64,000 nucleotides of DNA from Thiemannella venezuelensis (GCF_014203605.1 NZ_JACHJJ010000024.1:1-64000), one strand, 5' to 3'. Positions 24,264 to 34,030 are shown, counted from the first letter of the stretch. Notes: generated by a model not told the origin, from the sequence alone. Made by a program: numbers and translations.

Positions 24264-27200
24264 TCAGCCCGCACGCCGCGGCGCCGCGCTCCGTCCCTCC
24301 CGGATGATGAGCCCGAGCTCCGACCTCGCCCGGTCCCGCCATCGCACGAGCCCGTTGCGGCCCGCCAGCCGTGCCAGCGCCACCAGGTGCCGGACGGCGG
24401 TCTCGTGCTCGCCCAGGGCGGAGGCGAGCAGGGCCAGGAACCAGTCCACCGGGCCCGCGAACGCGATCGCGGAGCCCGTGGAGACGCCGCCGCCGTGCGG
24501 CAGCAGCGCCGAGTAGCTCGCCCGGCAGGCGGAGACGTCGCCGAGGGCCGTCTGCGCCGCCGCCTGCAGGCAGGTCATGGTCAGCCAGGACCAGTCCCGC
24601 GGCGGAGTGCCCCAGCCGCGCTCGGCCAGCCCGCGGGCCTGCGCGGTACGGCCCTGCGCGCACAGGTGCAGGATCCGCGAGTCACGGTCCATGGTGGCGT
24701 GGATGCCGGCGACCGAGTCGATCAGGGTTCCGGCGTCGGCCATGGAACCGCGCTGGAAGTGCAGCATGATGCGCCCGGTGGCCACCACCGCGCCTGCGTA
24801 CCACATGCCGAGCCGCCCGGCCTGCCGCTCGGCCTCGCCGTACAGGACGTCGGCGTCGTCGAAGCGGCCCTCCAGGACCAGCCTGCCGGCGCGCCACATC
24901 GTGTGCTGGAAGCGCGGCCAGGGGAGCGGCAGCCGTTCCAGGATCGCGTCGCAGCGGGCGGCGGCCTCGTCGGCACCGGCCAGGTCGAACAGCTGCAACC
25001 GGTGGTGGGTGAACAACATCTGCGCGAGCAGTTCGAACTCGGGCGTGCAGGTGCGCGCGGCCAGGTCGAGCAGTTCGGCGGCGATCTCCAGCAGCTCGCG
25101 GGAACGGACGGACTGGGGCAGCGAGAGCTGCCGCGCGTTGAGCGTCTGCATCAGCAGGTGCGGATCGCCGAGCCGCCGGGCCGCCTCGACGGCCTCGGCC
25201 GACAGGCGGTCGCAGCGCGGGTCGTCGCTGCCGTCGTACAGCTCCTGCGCCAGCCCGGCCAGCAGCCGCACGCGTTCGGCCCCGTCGTCCGGGGGCAGGC
25301 GGTCCAGCGCCGCCTCGAACCGGCGGACCAGATGCAGTTCCACCTCTTCGTAGGGGTTGCGCAGGGTCCAGACCGACGGGGCGTCCAGCGCGGTCAACGC
25401 GCGGGTCGTCAGCCCGGGGTCGTCCCGCCCGGCGGTGCGGTCGCCGCGGTCGGCGACGCGGATGGCCTGCGCCCGCGCTTTGCGGGCGCCGAGCGCGTCG
25501 CCGGCCGCCAGCAGCGCGCGAACCTGGTGAAGCAGGAGGTCGACGTGGTCGAGGGGATCGCCCGCGGAGGCGCCGTGGGCCTCGACCGCCCGGCCCCACC
25601 ACAGGGCCGCCTCCTCGTAGGCCAGCCGCAGGGACGCCTGCCGGGCGGCGGCACGGGCCCAGCGCGCCGCCTCGCCGTAGGCCGCGGGACCGGCCTCGAC
25701 GGCGTGGTGGGCGATGACCGCCACGTCCACGCCGGGACGGTCGGCCAGGGCGGCCATCACCTCCCGGTGCACCGCCGCCCTGCGCAGCGCGGGGAGGTCG
25801 CGCAGGAGGGCCTCGCGGACCAGGTCGTGGGCGAAGGCCATGCGCGGGGGGCAGGAGACGAGCAGCCCGGCGTGTACGGCCTGGTCCAGCACGCCGTAGA
25901 CCTCTGCCGGCGCCGCGCGGCAGGCCTGGGCGACGACGCCGGGATCGAAGTCCCTGCCGATGACCGCGGAGGCGTTGAGGGCCTCGGCGGCCTGCGGGCC
26001 GAGCGCGGCCACCCGCCGCCGGATGAGGTCGGCGACCGCGACCGGTACGGCGCCCAGCGTGCCGCCCTGGGCGAGCACGCGGGTCGTCTCCCGGGCGAAC
26101 AGGGGATTCCCGCCGGTGCGTTCGGTCAGCCGCAGGGCGGTCGGCCCGTCCAGCTCGACGCCCATGCCGTGGGCGATGACCTTTATGGTCTCGGGGCAGA
26201 GGCCGGCGAGCCGGACGTGGAGCAGGTCGTGGCGGGCCAGCCGGCCGAGCACGTCGTCCAGGTGCAGGCGGTCCGGCCCGTCGCGGAAGGCGGTGACCAG
26301 CGTGACGGGGACGGGCTCGGCGGAGTCCGTCAGCAGCGTGACCAGGTCGCTGAGCAGCCGGAGCGACGCGGGATCGGCCCAGTGCAGGTCGTCCAGGACG
26401 ACGACCAGGGGCCGGGAGCGCGCGGCGGTCCTCAGCCAGTCCGCGATGGCCTGATGGCGGCGCAGCAGCGCGGCCTCGGTGGATCCCGCGGGGGTCTCGT
26501 CGTCCAGGAGGCCGGTCAGGGCCCGGCGGTCGGGCGGGGGGCAGACCTGGGTGAGCGCGCGCAGCAGCTGCAGCCACGGCCACAGGGGCGGGGAGCCCTC
26601 GGTCTCGGGGCAGCGGCTCCAGAGCACCAGGCGGCCGGCGGCGGTGCAGCGGTCGCGGAACGCTCCGAGCAGCCACGTCTTGCCGATGCCCGGCTCGCCG
26701 CTCACCGCCGCAACGGCGACCCCTCCCCGCTCCGGCAGGGTCTCCAGCTCGGCCAGCTGCCGCTCCCGGCCGTGCGGGGCACGCGGTCTCGCGGGGGGCG
26801 CGGGGACGGGCTCCGCGGGAGCGGGCACCGGGGGGGCAGGCACTGCGGGAGCGGAGGGGAGCATGAGCGAGTCGGCCTGCCGGAGGATGGCCTCCTCCAG
26901 GGTCCTCAGCCCAGGGCCGAGGCCCAGCCCCAGCTGGTCGGCGAGCAGCCTTCCGGCGCGGCGCAGCACGGCCAGCGCGTCGGCCTGCCGCCCGGTGCGG
27001 TAGAGGGCCAGCGCCAGCAGGTGCCACAGCCGCTCACGCAGCGGATGCGCGGCCGACTCGGCCTCCAGGCCGGTGACGACGGCCTGCGGGCGGCCGAGGT
27101 CCAGTTGCGCCCGGGCACGCCGCTCGACCGCGACGAGACGCAGCTCGCAGAGGCGGGCGACCTCGGAGGAGGCCCACAGCTCCCCGGTGAACTCGCCGTA

Positions 27201-27608
27201 GGGCGGCCCGTGCCAGAGCCGCAGCGCCGCCTCCGAACAGGCGAGCGCCTCCTCGGGCGGCAGGGACTCCGACCGGGTGACGAGCTCGGTGAACCGGAGC
27301 GCGTCGAGGTCGGTCGCGGCGAGCAGGTACCCGGGGGGCCGCCCGACGAGCAGCCGGGGGAGGGCACGCGGCGGGCGCCCCGGTTCGACGGCCCGGCGCA
27401 GGTTGGACACGTAGGCCTGGATCGTGGCCACCGCGCTCGGCGGAGACGCGTCGCCGTACAGATCCTCGATCAGGGTGTCGGTGGAGACGACGGCTCCGCC
27501 CGCGACCAGCAGCCGGGCGAGCACCGCGCGCTGGCGCGGACCGCCGAGCCTGACGGGAACCCCGTCGTCGTCGTAGACCTCGATCGGGCCGAGAACCCGG
27601 AACCTCAT
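24264..27608 (-). CDS. AfsR/SARP-type regulator with BTAD, AAA ATPase and TPR domains
   Basis: A 1114-residue regulator. An OmpR-like winged helix fills about residues 1-95 (FRVLGPIEVYDDDGVPVRLGG, ATIQAYVSNLRRAVEPG). A BTAD helical domain follows (to about 245). After a Pro-rich linker comes an AAA-type ATPase with Walker A (GEPGIGKTWLL) and Walker B (PLVVVLDDLHWADPA). The remaining C-terminal half is TPR-like. Start ATG 27608 is preferred over GTG 27617 because GGGTGG lies a few bases before it. Such proteins activate antibiotic clusters through direct repeats, so it is the likely reader of the CTTGGA repeats at 23616-23668 and 24184-24200. Position next to the lanthipeptide genes supports a cluster-specific activator. 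Confidence 0.85.
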   Translation of the reverse strand: MRFRVLGPIEVYDDDGVPVRLGGPRQRAVLARLLVAGGAVVSTDTLIEDLYGDASPPSAVATIQAYVSNLRRAVEPGRPPRALPRLLVGRPPGYLLAATDLDALRFTELVTRSESLPPEEALACSEAALRLWHGPPYGEFTGELWASSEVARLCELRLVAVERRARAQLDLGRPQAVVTGLEAESAAHPLRERLWHLLALALYRTGRQADALAVLRRAGRLLADQLGLGLGPGLRTLEEAILRQADSLMLPSAPAVPAPPVPAPAEPVPAPPARPRAPHGRERQLAELETLPERGGVAVAAVSGEPGIGKTWLLGAFRDRCTAAGRLVLWSRCPETEGSPPLWPWLQLLRALTQVCPPPDRRALTGLLDDETPAGSTEAALLRRHQAIADWLRTAARSRPLVVVLDDLHWADPASLRLLSDLVTLLTDSAEPVPVTLVTAFRDGPDRLHLDDVLGRLARHDLLHVRLAGLCPETIKVIAHGMGVELDGPTALRLTERTGGNPLFARETTRVLAQGGTLGAVPVAVADLIRRRVAALGPQAAEALNASAVIGRDFDPGVVAQACRAAPAEVYGVLDQAVHAGLLVSCPPRMAFAHDLVREALLRDLPALRRAAVHREVMAALADRPGVDVAVIAHHAVEAGPAAYGEAARWARAAARQASLRLAYEEAALWWGRAVEAHGASAGDPLDHVDLLLHQVRALLAAGDALGARKARAQAIRVADRGDRTAGRDDPGLTTRALTALDAPSVWTLRNPYEEVELHLVRRFEAALDRLPPDDGAERVRLLAGLAQELYDGSDDPRCDRLSAEAVEAARRLGDPHLLMQTLNARQLSLPQSVRSRELLEIAAELLDLAARTCTPEFELLAQMLFTHHRLQLFDLAGADEAAARCDAILERLPLPWPRFQHTMWRAGRLVLEGRFDDADVLYGEAERQAGRLGMWYAGAVVATGRIMLHFQRGSMADAGTLIDSVAGIHATMDRDSRILHLCAQGRTAQARGLAERGWGTPPRDWSWLTMTCLQAAAQTALGDVSACRASYSALLPHGGGVSTGSAIAFAGPVDWFLALLASALGEHETAVRHLVALARLAGRNGLVRWRDRARSELGLIIREGRSAAPRRAG

Positions 27609-27731
27609 CCCTACCACCCATGGTCGGCACAGTAGGTGCGGCCACTGCGACAGGAACGAACTTCACGTATCAAACATCGCTTCCGTGTGGAGATCAAGTA
27701 TGTCCGGAACCTGTGACAAACCCCTGCTCCG

Positions 27732-27763
27732 GGAGGCGGCCGGCACCGGCCGGGACCGCCTCC
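27732..27763 (-). terminator. Terminator after the paaX-type gene
   Basis: GGAGGCGG and CCGCCTCC form an 8-bp stem with a further CCGG/CGG stem inside. It lies 17 bases after the PaaX-type stop and separates it from the AfsR-type gene on the same strand. Confidence 0.5.
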
Positions 27764-27779
27764 GGCGGGCGGCGATCCG

Positions 27780-28580
27780 CTACAGGTGATCGCGCAGGAG
27801 GGCGCCGAACTCGGCCTCGAACAGGTCGTAGCGGTGGCGCAGGCCGTCCCCCGGCCAGCCGCCGGGCAGGAGGCCGGGCGGGAGCAGGGGGTCGGTGAGC
27901 AGGTGCCGCAGGATCGCGGCGGCCAGGACGAACCGGTCGGTCACCGGGACCGCCGCGTCGAACTCCCCGCACAGCGCCCGCGCCCGGTCCGCCCACGCGG
28001 GAAGGTCCCACAACGACGCGGCCAGCGCGGCGGGGGCGTCCTCCGGTACGGCCCGCAGGAACATGCACTGCCCGGCGGCGGGGGAGGGCGGGGCACCGGC
28101 CTCCCCGGCGGGCTCCGAGCCCGCGGCGGCCTGGCCGGGCGCGCCTCCGCCCGGGACGCTCCGGACCAGGTTGCCCGGGCGCATCCACACGCCTTCGCGG
28201 ACCTCGGCCATGCGCAGCGCCGCCATGGCGTCCCGGAACGCGGCGCGCTCGGCGGCCGGCCGCCGCTCGGCGGTGACGATCGCGACCTCCCACGAGCCGT
28301 CCCACTCGCGGGTGAGGGGCGAGCGGCTGGCGTCCTGGCGCGCCTGGCGCTCCCGCAGGCGCCCGCTGAGCCGGTAGCCGCCGTCCTCCTGGAGGAGGTC
28401 GCCCGCCGCGACCATGCGGGAGAGCGCCACCCGGACCGTGCCCTCGGAGATGCCGAACAGCTCTCCCGCCCGCACCAGGTGGCGGGCCTTAAGCCGGGGC
28501 GGGTGCGAGCCCAGCAGCGTGCTGAGGACCACCGAGCGCGCCGTCAGCGGCCGGAGCTCCAGCGAGTCTTCGTTCTTCAT
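27780..28580 (-). CDS. PaaX family transcriptional regulator
   Basis: A 266-residue protein. The N-terminal winged helix covers about residues 12-85, with RSVVLSTLLGSHPPRL, GISEGTVRVALSRMVAAGDL (recognition helix) and a wing. The PaaX central domain has WDGSWEVAIVT and RMAEVREGVWMRPGNL, and the C-terminal domain has ALWDLPAWADRARAL and DRFVLAAAILRHLLTDPLLPP, all typical family motifs. PaaX proteins sense acyl- or aryl-CoA thioesters. It is divergent from an acyl-CoA dehydrogenase gene across 169 bases, so it probably controls that gene by sensing a CoA ester. Confidence 0.88.
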   Translation of the reverse strand: MKNEDSLELRPLTARSVVLSTLLGSHPPRLKARHLVRAGELFGISEGTVRVALSRMVAAGDLLQEDGGYRLSGRLRERQARQDASRSPLTREWDGSWEVAIVTAERRPAAERAAFRDAMAALRMAEVREGVWMRPGNLVRSVPGGGAPGQAAAGSEPAGEAGAPPSPAAGQCMFLRAVPEDAPAALAASLWDLPAWADRARALCGEFDAAVPVTDRFVLAAAILRHLLTDPLLPPGLLPGGWPGDGLRHRYDLFEAEFGALLRDHL

Positions 28581-28749
28581 CGGCGGTTCAGAGCTTAGGG
28601 CCCGCGGGCCGGGCCTCCGGCAGGGTCCCCGCCCCGTGCGGGCGCGGCGGCGGTGCGGCCGGGCGCCGGTCCGGTCTCTCCCGGAACGCGTCCCCGCGAC
28701 CTGACATTACATCTTCCCATCATGTGTCGGAAAAACGTAACATCCAGGC

Positions 28750-30501
28750 ATGGCCTCTTATCTCGTCGAGCCGGTCGACCGGCTGCCCTTCGGCACCCCG
28801 GACAAGTCCCGGCGCTACGCCACCGAGCGTTATCCGGGTGCGGCCGGGCTGAACTGGTACGGCTCCGACCCCACCCTGGGCTTCCTGCTCCGCCGCCATC
28901 TCGGCGCCGAGGGCCTGGAGTGGGCGGCCCCGTACCTGGAGGACGCCGGCGCGCTGATGGCCGGGCCGATCTCGGAGCACGCCGAGGAGACCGACCGCAA
29001 CCCGCCCCGCCTGGAGCGCTACGACCGGTGGGGCCGCGACGTCAGCCGGATCGTCATGCCGCCGTCCTTCGAGGCGGCCCGGAGCGAGCTGGTCGCGCGG
29101 AGCTTCACCCGGCCGGAGTTCGCCGAGGAGGCCCGGGCGGCCGGGGCGGACCCGGCGGTCATGGCCGCGGCCTGGCACTACCTGCTCTACCAGGCCGACA
29201 TCGGCATGGGCTGCGCGCTCGGCACCGGCGGCGACATGGTCGTGCTGATGGCCGAGCGGTTCGCTCCCGAGGACGTCAGGGAACGCGTCCGGGAGATCTT
29301 CGCCGCCGGCATGTTCTCCGGTGAGGCCGCGCAGATGTTCACCGAGCGCTCCGGCGGCTCCGACCTCGGCGCGCTGGAGACCACCGCCACCCCCGACGGC
29401 GACGCCTGGCGGCTCAACGGCCTGAAGTGGTTCGCCTCCAACGCCAACGGCTCGGCCTTCGTCGTGCTCGCCAAGCCCGAGGGCGCCGCGGACGGGGTGC
29501 GCGGGATCTCGCCCTTCCTGGTGCTGCGCGAGCGCCGCGACGGGAGCCGCAACGGCATCCGGATCCGCCGGCTCAAGGACAAGCTCGGCACCCGCTCGGT
29601 CGCCTCGGCGGAGGTCGAGTTCGCCGACGCCGAGGCGTTCCTGCTCGCCCCCGACCCGCGCGGCACCGGCGACGGCAGGGGCCTGGCGCGGATGATGACG
29701 CTCACCAACGGCGCCCGCCTCGCCATCGCCATGATGGGCCTGGGCTGCGCCCGCCGCGCCCTGGTCGAGTCGGTCTGCTACGCCCGCAGCCGGGAGGCCT
29801 TCGGCGCCCCTCTCATCGACCAGCCGCTCATGCGCCGCAAGCTCGCCGAGCTGGTCGTCGAGGTCGAGGCCGCCCAGGCCATGGTCTTCGACGCCACGCT
29901 CGACCCCGGCCTGCGCCTGGCCCCCGCCCTGGTCAAGCTCCGCGCCGCCCGCCTCGGCGTCACCGCGGCCAGCGACGCGATCGAGATCCACGGCGGCAAC
30001 GGCTACATCGAGCAGTGGCCGGTCGCCCGGATCCTGCGCGACGCCCAGGTCAACCCGATCTGGGAGGGCGGCGACAACATCCTGTGCCTGGACGTACGGC
30101 GGGCGATGGTGAAGGAGGCCGCCCACGAGCCGTTCCTGGACCGCCTGGCCGCGGCCGTCGACCAGGCGCCGCCCGGTGACGAGGCCACCGCCGACCTCGT
30201 CCGGGGGCGAATCGACGACCTCCGCAAGGCGATCACCGCCCTGTCGGGCCTGGACCCGGTCACGGCCGAGGCGAGGCTGTTCCCGCTGGCCCGGTTCATG
30301 TGCGACGTCTACGCCGCGGCCCTGCTGCTGGAGCAGGCGGGCTGGGAACGCCGCGAACTCGGCACCGACCGCAAGGCCCTCGTCGCCCGCCTCTACGCCG
30401 ACGCCCACCTCGCCGACCACGGCCCGCTGAGAGGGATCGACCGCCCGGCCGAGGACCTCGACCGCTTCGACGACCTCCTCGCGGGAGCCCTCGCCCTCTG
30501 A
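28750..30501 (+). CDS. AidB-like acyl-CoA dehydrogenase family protein
   Basis: A 583-residue flavoprotein, longer than normal acyl-CoA dehydrogenases (about 380) and of AidB-like layout. It has an extended N-terminal domain (HAEETDRNPPRLERYDRWG), a middle beta domain (GMFSGEAAQMFTERSGGSD, LNGLKWFASNAN) and the C-terminal helical domain (QPLMRRKLAELVVEVEAA, EIHGGNGYIEQWPVARILRDAQVNPIWEG). The HGGNGY motif contacts FAD. The usual catalytic Glu position reads IWEGGDN. It may oxidise an acyl-CoA or act on a special substrate. It is divergent from a PaaX regulator, its probable controller. The promoter lies in 28581-28749, where TTACATC/TAACATC half-sites occur but no clear palindrome. Confidence 0.85.
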   Translation: MASYLVEPVDRLPFGTPDKSRRYATERYPGAAGLNWYGSDPTLGFLLRRHLGAEGLEWAAPYLEDAGALMAGPISEHAEETDRNPPRLERYDRWGRDVSRIVMPPSFEAARSELVARSFTRPEFAEEARAAGADPAVMAAAWHYLLYQADIGMGCALGTGGDMVVLMAERFAPEDVRERVREIFAAGMFSGEAAQMFTERSGGSDLGALETTATPDGDAWRLNGLKWFASNANGSAFVVLAKPEGAADGVRGISPFLVLRERRDGSRNGIRIRRLKDKLGTRSVASAEVEFADAEAFLLAPDPRGTGDGRGLARMMTLTNGARLAIAMMGLGCARRALVESVCYARSREAFGAPLIDQPLMRRKLAELVVEVEAAQAMVFDATLDPGLRLAPALVKLRAARLGVTAASDAIEIHGGNGYIEQWPVARILRDAQVNPIWEGGDNILCLDVRRAMVKEAAHEPFLDRLAAAVDQAPPGDEATADLVRGRIDDLRKAITALSGLDPVTAEARLFPLARFMCDVYAAALLLEQAGWERRELGTDRKALVARLYADAHLADHGPLRGIDRPAEDLDRFDDLLAGALAL

Positions 30502-30587
30502 TCTTGATTGGCACCCGTGCCCGAGGCGTGTCAGGTGAGCGGATATCCAGGTGAGAGCGGCGCGCGGGGCTCGTATCCTCATGGACC

Positions 30588-31532
30588 ATGACCGTGGGCC
30601 TTCTGTTCTGCGCCGATCCGCTCCGGCCCCGGCGGGTCGATCCGCACTTCGAGCCGGAGGCGCGGGCCGTACGGGACAGGGGCGGACGCCTGGCGCTGAT
30701 CGATCACGACGCGCTGGCGGCCGACCGGGCCGAGGAGGCGGTGGCGCGGGTGCCGGAGGGGTTCGGCCCGGTCTGGTACCGCGGCTGGATGCTCCGCTCC
30801 CGGCAGTATGCGGCGCTGGAGGAGGCACTGCGAGCCAGGGGCTGCCGCCTGCTCACCGATGCCGGCGGCTACCGCCGTGCCCACGAGCTGCCCGGCTGGC
30901 TGCGCTGCTTCCGGGAGCTGACGCCGTGCACGGCCGTGGTGCCGATGGCGCCGGGCGAGCGGGCGCCGCGCGGCCGGAGGCTGGCCCGGTTGGCGGGCGG
31001 GCTGGGGGAGACGGGCTTCGTGGTCAAGGACTATGTGAAGTCACGCAAGCACGAGTGGGCGGAAGCGTGCTACGCGCCTGACCTGGAGGCGCTGGAGCGG
31101 GTGGTGGCCCGGTTCGTCGAGTTGCAGGGCGAGGACCTGACCGGGGGTCTGGCGATCCGCCGGTTCGAGCGCTTCACCGGGGCGCAGCTGCGGGTGTGGT
31201 GGGTGGACGGGGAGGCGGTGTTCGCCGGGCCGCACCCCGACAGCCCCGACGGCGCCGCCGAGCGGCCCGAGGCCATGGACGAGGTGCGCGAGGCGGTGCA
31301 GAACCTCGGTGCCCGGTTCGTCACCACCGATCTGGTACGGCGGGCCGACGGGGCCTGGCGGGTCATCGAGGTGGGCGACGGGCAGGTGAGCGACTGGCCG
31401 TCCACGGCCGATCCCGGGGTGCTGGCCGATGCGCTGCTCACGGCCAAGGGGTACGGCCAGCGGATCCACCGGCTGGGCCTGTTCGTCGAGGACGAGCCCG
31501 CCTGGGAGCCGGCTCCGGCTTCCGCGGAGTGA
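30588..31532 (+). CDS. ATP-grasp domain protein (DUF4343-like)
   Basis: A 314-residue protein. The N-terminal region resembles a pre-ATP-grasp domain (MTVGLLFCADPLRPRRVDPHF). The middle has TGFVVKDYVKSRKHEWAEAC with the ATP-binding Lys. The C-terminal part has GLAIRRFERF, LRVWWVDGEAVFAGPHPD and WRVIEVGDGQVSDWP, where the Glu/Asp would bind Mg-ATP. ATP-grasp enzymes ligate a carboxylate to an amine or thiol; members like this are often found near peptide tailoring genes but also alone. It stands alone here. Substrates cannot be read from the sequence. Confidence 0.75.
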   Translation: MTVGLLFCADPLRPRRVDPHFEPEARAVRDRGGRLALIDHDALAADRAEEAVARVPEGFGPVWYRGWMLRSRQYAALEEALRARGCRLLTDAGGYRRAHELPGWLRCFRELTPCTAVVPMAPGERAPRGRRLARLAGGLGETGFVVKDYVKSRKHEWAEACYAPDLEALERVVARFVELQGEDLTGGLAIRRFERFTGAQLRVWWVDGEAVFAGPHPDSPDGAAERPEAMDEVREAVQNLGARFVTTDLVRRADGAWRVIEVGDGQVSDWPSTADPGVLADALLTAKGYGQRIHRLGLFVEDEPAWEPAPASAE

Positions 31533-31677
31533 TGTGCCCCGCCACCGGACGGAGGTCGGGTCCGCCGGGGACACGCCGGGCGGTCCGCCGCTGACCTGCA
31601 CCGCCGACCACGACGGAGTACCGGCACCCGGGGGATCGGCCGGGGCCCGTGGTCATCGATCCGCGTGCGACCGGGGT

Positions 31678-32613
31678 TCACCAGGACTCGACGATCGGTG
31701 CGTCGTGCTCCTGCTCCGACCACACCGCGGTGAGACGGCCGAGCCGTTTCGGGGAGGCCATGCCGTACGCGGACGCGATCCTGCCCTCGCGCATCTCGAG
31801 CACCACGAGGCCCGTCACCTGGTCGCCGACCACGGCGACCAGGGCGGGGGAGCCGTTGACCACGGCGGCGTGGAGCGCGGGGGAGCCGCCGACCAGCCGT
31901 CGCTTGCTCTCGCTCGGTCTGAGCGCGCCCCGCATGGCGGCGGCCACCCGCTCCGGGGTGGGGAACAGCAGCAGCCTCCCGGCGAGTCCGGCGCCGTCGG
32001 AGATCGCGGTCGCGTCCTCGGTGAGCAGCGCGATCAGCCGCTCGGTCCGCCCCGAGGCGGCGGCGTCGAGGAAGGCCTCGACGATCCGGCGCGCACCGGC
32101 GCCGTCGACGACGTCGCCGCGGCGCCCGGCGGCGACGCGTCGCCGGGCCCGGTGGAGGTGCTGCTGGCTGGCGGACTCGGTGATGCCGAGGATGCCGGCG
32201 ATCTCGGCGTGGCCGTACGAGAACGCCTCGCGCAGCACGTAGACGGCGCGTTCGTTGGGGGAGAGGTGCTCCATGAGGGTCAGCACGGCCAGGGACACCG
32301 ATTCGCGCTGCTCGAAGGTCTCGGCCGGACCGAGCATCGGGTCGCCGTCGAGGAGCGGTTCGGGCAGCCACGCGCCGGCCGGGCGCTCGCGCCTCGCCTG
32401 CGCGGAGCGGAGCCGGTCGAGGCACAGGTTCGTGACGATCGTGGTCAGCCACGCCTCCGGCACCTCGATCCGGTCGCGGTCGGCCGCCTGCCAGCGCAGG
32501 AACGCGTCCTGCACGGTGTCCTCGGCGTCGGCGGCCGAGCCGAGCAGGCGGTATGCGAGCGAGGCCAGCCGGGACCGGCCGGCCTCGAACCGCTCGGTGG
32601 CGAGGGCGTCCAT
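31678..32613 (-). CDS. sigJ: ECF41-type RNA polymerase sigma factor (SigJ-like)
   Basis: A 311-residue sigma factor. Region 2 lies at about residues 8-75 (RLASLAYRLLGSAADAEDTVQDAFLRW). The linker WLPEPLLD is an ECF41 hallmark. Region 4 is at about 115-165 (MEHLSPNERAVYVLREAFSYGHAEIAGILGITESASQQHLHRARRRV). A SnoaL-like C-terminal domain replaces an anti-sigma factor and carries DGAGLAGR where most ECF41 proteins have a DGGGK motif. ECF41 genes sit next to a redox gene, and here the NADH-dehydrogenase-like gene ends 10 bases upstream on the same strand. The C-terminal domain is thought to regulate sigma activity in cis. Confidence 0.9.
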   Translation of the reverse strand: MDALATERFEAGRSRLASLAYRLLGSAADAEDTVQDAFLRWQAADRDRIEVPEAWLTTIVTNLCLDRLRSAQARRERPAGAWLPEPLLDGDPMLGPAETFEQRESVSLAVLTLMEHLSPNERAVYVLREAFSYGHAEIAGILGITESASQQHLHRARRRVAAGRRGDVVDGAGARRIVEAFLDAAASGRTERLIALLTEDATAISDGAGLAGRLLLFPTPERVAAAMRGALRPSESKRRLVGGSPALHAAVVNGSPALVAVVGDQVTGLVVLEMREGRIASAYGMASPKRLGRLTAVWSEQEHDAPIVESW

Positions 32614-32623
32614 GCGGGCGACT

Positions 32624-33802
32624 CTAGGCGACGACCGCCTCGGCGGAGCGTCCGGGCGCGGAGGCCAGGCGGTGCCTCCGGGCCGGCATGCCGAAGGTCG
32701 GGTGGCCCATGCTCCAGGCGGCGCCCCGGAGGATGCCGTTCTTGAGGCGCGCGGCCGTACGGCCCCGCAGGTGCCAGGACCTGGCGCGGGCGTCGCCGTC
32801 GACCAGCTGGAAGATCGCGTCGCGCCGGCCGAGGCTGATGTGGTTGCCGTAGTACACCAGCGCGGTGGACGAGACCTTGCGGCCGGTCAGGCGCCCGATG
32901 ATCGCACCGGTCGCCCGCATGCCCGTGAAACCGGCCGAGGCGCACGACATCGGCAGCGGCCGGCCGTTCTCGCCGATGGCGTGGACGCTGTCGCCGGCGG
33001 CGTAGACGTCGGGGTGCGAGACCGAGCGCATGGTGTCGTCGACGACGATCTGGCCGGTGCCGGTGACGTCGAGGCCGCTGTCGGCCGCGATGGGGTGGAC
33101 GGCGAACCCGCCGGACCACACGGTCGCCTCGGAGGCGAAGACGGTGCCGTCGGAGCCGATCGCCCGTGCCGGCTCGACGCGGGTGACGGTGGTGTGCTCG
33201 TGGACGGCGATGCCGAGGCGGTCGAAGGCCCGGCGCAGGTGGCGGCGGGCGCCGGGGGAGAGCCAGGCCCCCAGCTCGCCGCGGGCGGCCAGCGCCACCT
33301 TCAGCCCGGGCCGCGACTCGGCGATCTCGGTGGCGGCCTCGATGCCGGTCAGGCCCTCGCCCACCACCAGGACCCGCCCGCCCTCGTCCAGGCCGTCCAG
33401 GCGATCGCGCAGCCGCAGCGCCGCGGCCCGGCCGGTGACGTGGAATGCGTGCTCGGCGGCACCGGGGACGCCGAGGTCGGCGACGGTGCTGCCGAGTGCG
33501 TACAGGAGGGTGTCGTAGGCGAGTTCGCCGTCGTCCAGGGTGACGGTCCTGCGTTCGACGTCGATCGATTCGACGCGCGCCAGGCGCAGCCGCACCCCGG
33601 TGCCGGCGAACACGTCGGCCAGCGGGCGCTCTCTGAGGTCCTGGCCGGCCGCGAGCTGGTGGAGGCGCAGCCGCTCGACGAAGTCGGGTTCGGCGTTGAC
33701 GACGGTGATCTCGATGTCGGCGGGGTCGAGGCGGCGAGCCAGGTTGCCGGCCGAGTAGGCCCCGGCGTAGCCGGCGCCGAGGACGACGACGCGGTGCTTC
33801 AT
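32624..33802 (-). CDS. FAD-dependent NADH dehydrogenase-like oxidoreductase (ECF41 partner)
   Basis: A 392-residue protein; start ATG 33802 with AGGAG seven bases upstream. The FAD-binding Rossmann motif is VVLGAGYAGAYSAG (residues 5-18). The NAD-binding motif is RVLVVGEGLTGIEAATEIAE near 150. The second FAD motif is VYAAGDSVHAIGENGRPLPM near 270. The C-terminus has no membrane-anchoring helix of a standard type II NADH dehydrogenase. It is the first gene of a two-gene operon with the ECF41 sigma factor, the common pairing for this sigma group. TGTCAT upstream at 33861-33856 could be an ECF41 -35 box, but I cannot place a matching -10. Confidence 0.85.
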   Translation of the reverse strand: MKHRVVVLGAGYAGAYSAGNLARRLDPADIEITVVNAEPDFVERLRLHQLAAGQDLRERPLADVFAGTGVRLRLARVESIDVERRTVTLDDGELAYDTLLYALGSTVADLGVPGAAEHAFHVTGRAAALRLRDRLDGLDEGGRVLVVGEGLTGIEAATEIAESRPGLKVALAARGELGAWLSPGARRHLRRAFDRLGIAVHEHTTVTRVEPARAIGSDGTVFASEATVWSGGFAVHPIAADSGLDVTGTGQIVVDDTMRSVSHPDVYAAGDSVHAIGENGRPLPMSCASAGFTGMRATGAIIGRLTGRKVSSTALVYYGNHISLGRRDAIFQLVDGDARARSWHLRGRTAARLKNGILRGAAWSMGHPTFGMPARRHRLASAPGRSAEAVVA

Positions 33803-33991
33803 GGTCTTGCTCCTGTCTGTTCGCTTGTCGGTTGAGCGAGACAGCGGGCCGATCCATGACAGGACCTCACTGTGAAGCGGATCACATTCCGTCCGCCGGG
33901 GAGCCGGACGGGCGAGCGGCCGCCGCGGTGGTCGCCGCGGCGGTGAGGCCGTCGGGCGCAGCCGTCTCCCCATTCGCCTCCGGTGCCTTCT

Positions 33992-34030
33992 TGTTTCCTT
34001 TGAAGAGACGGTGTTACAACGTAGGAAACA
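33992..34030 (+). promoter_or_regulatory. Palindrome-flanked promoter of the membrane-protein gene
   Basis: TGTTTCCT (33992-33999) and AGGAAACA (34023-34030) are perfect 8-bp inverted arms flanking TTTGAAGAGACGGTGTTACA, which could hold -35/-10 boxes. The right part, GTTACAACGT, is shared in reverse with the operator-like site at 53171-53188. Confidence 0.45.
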
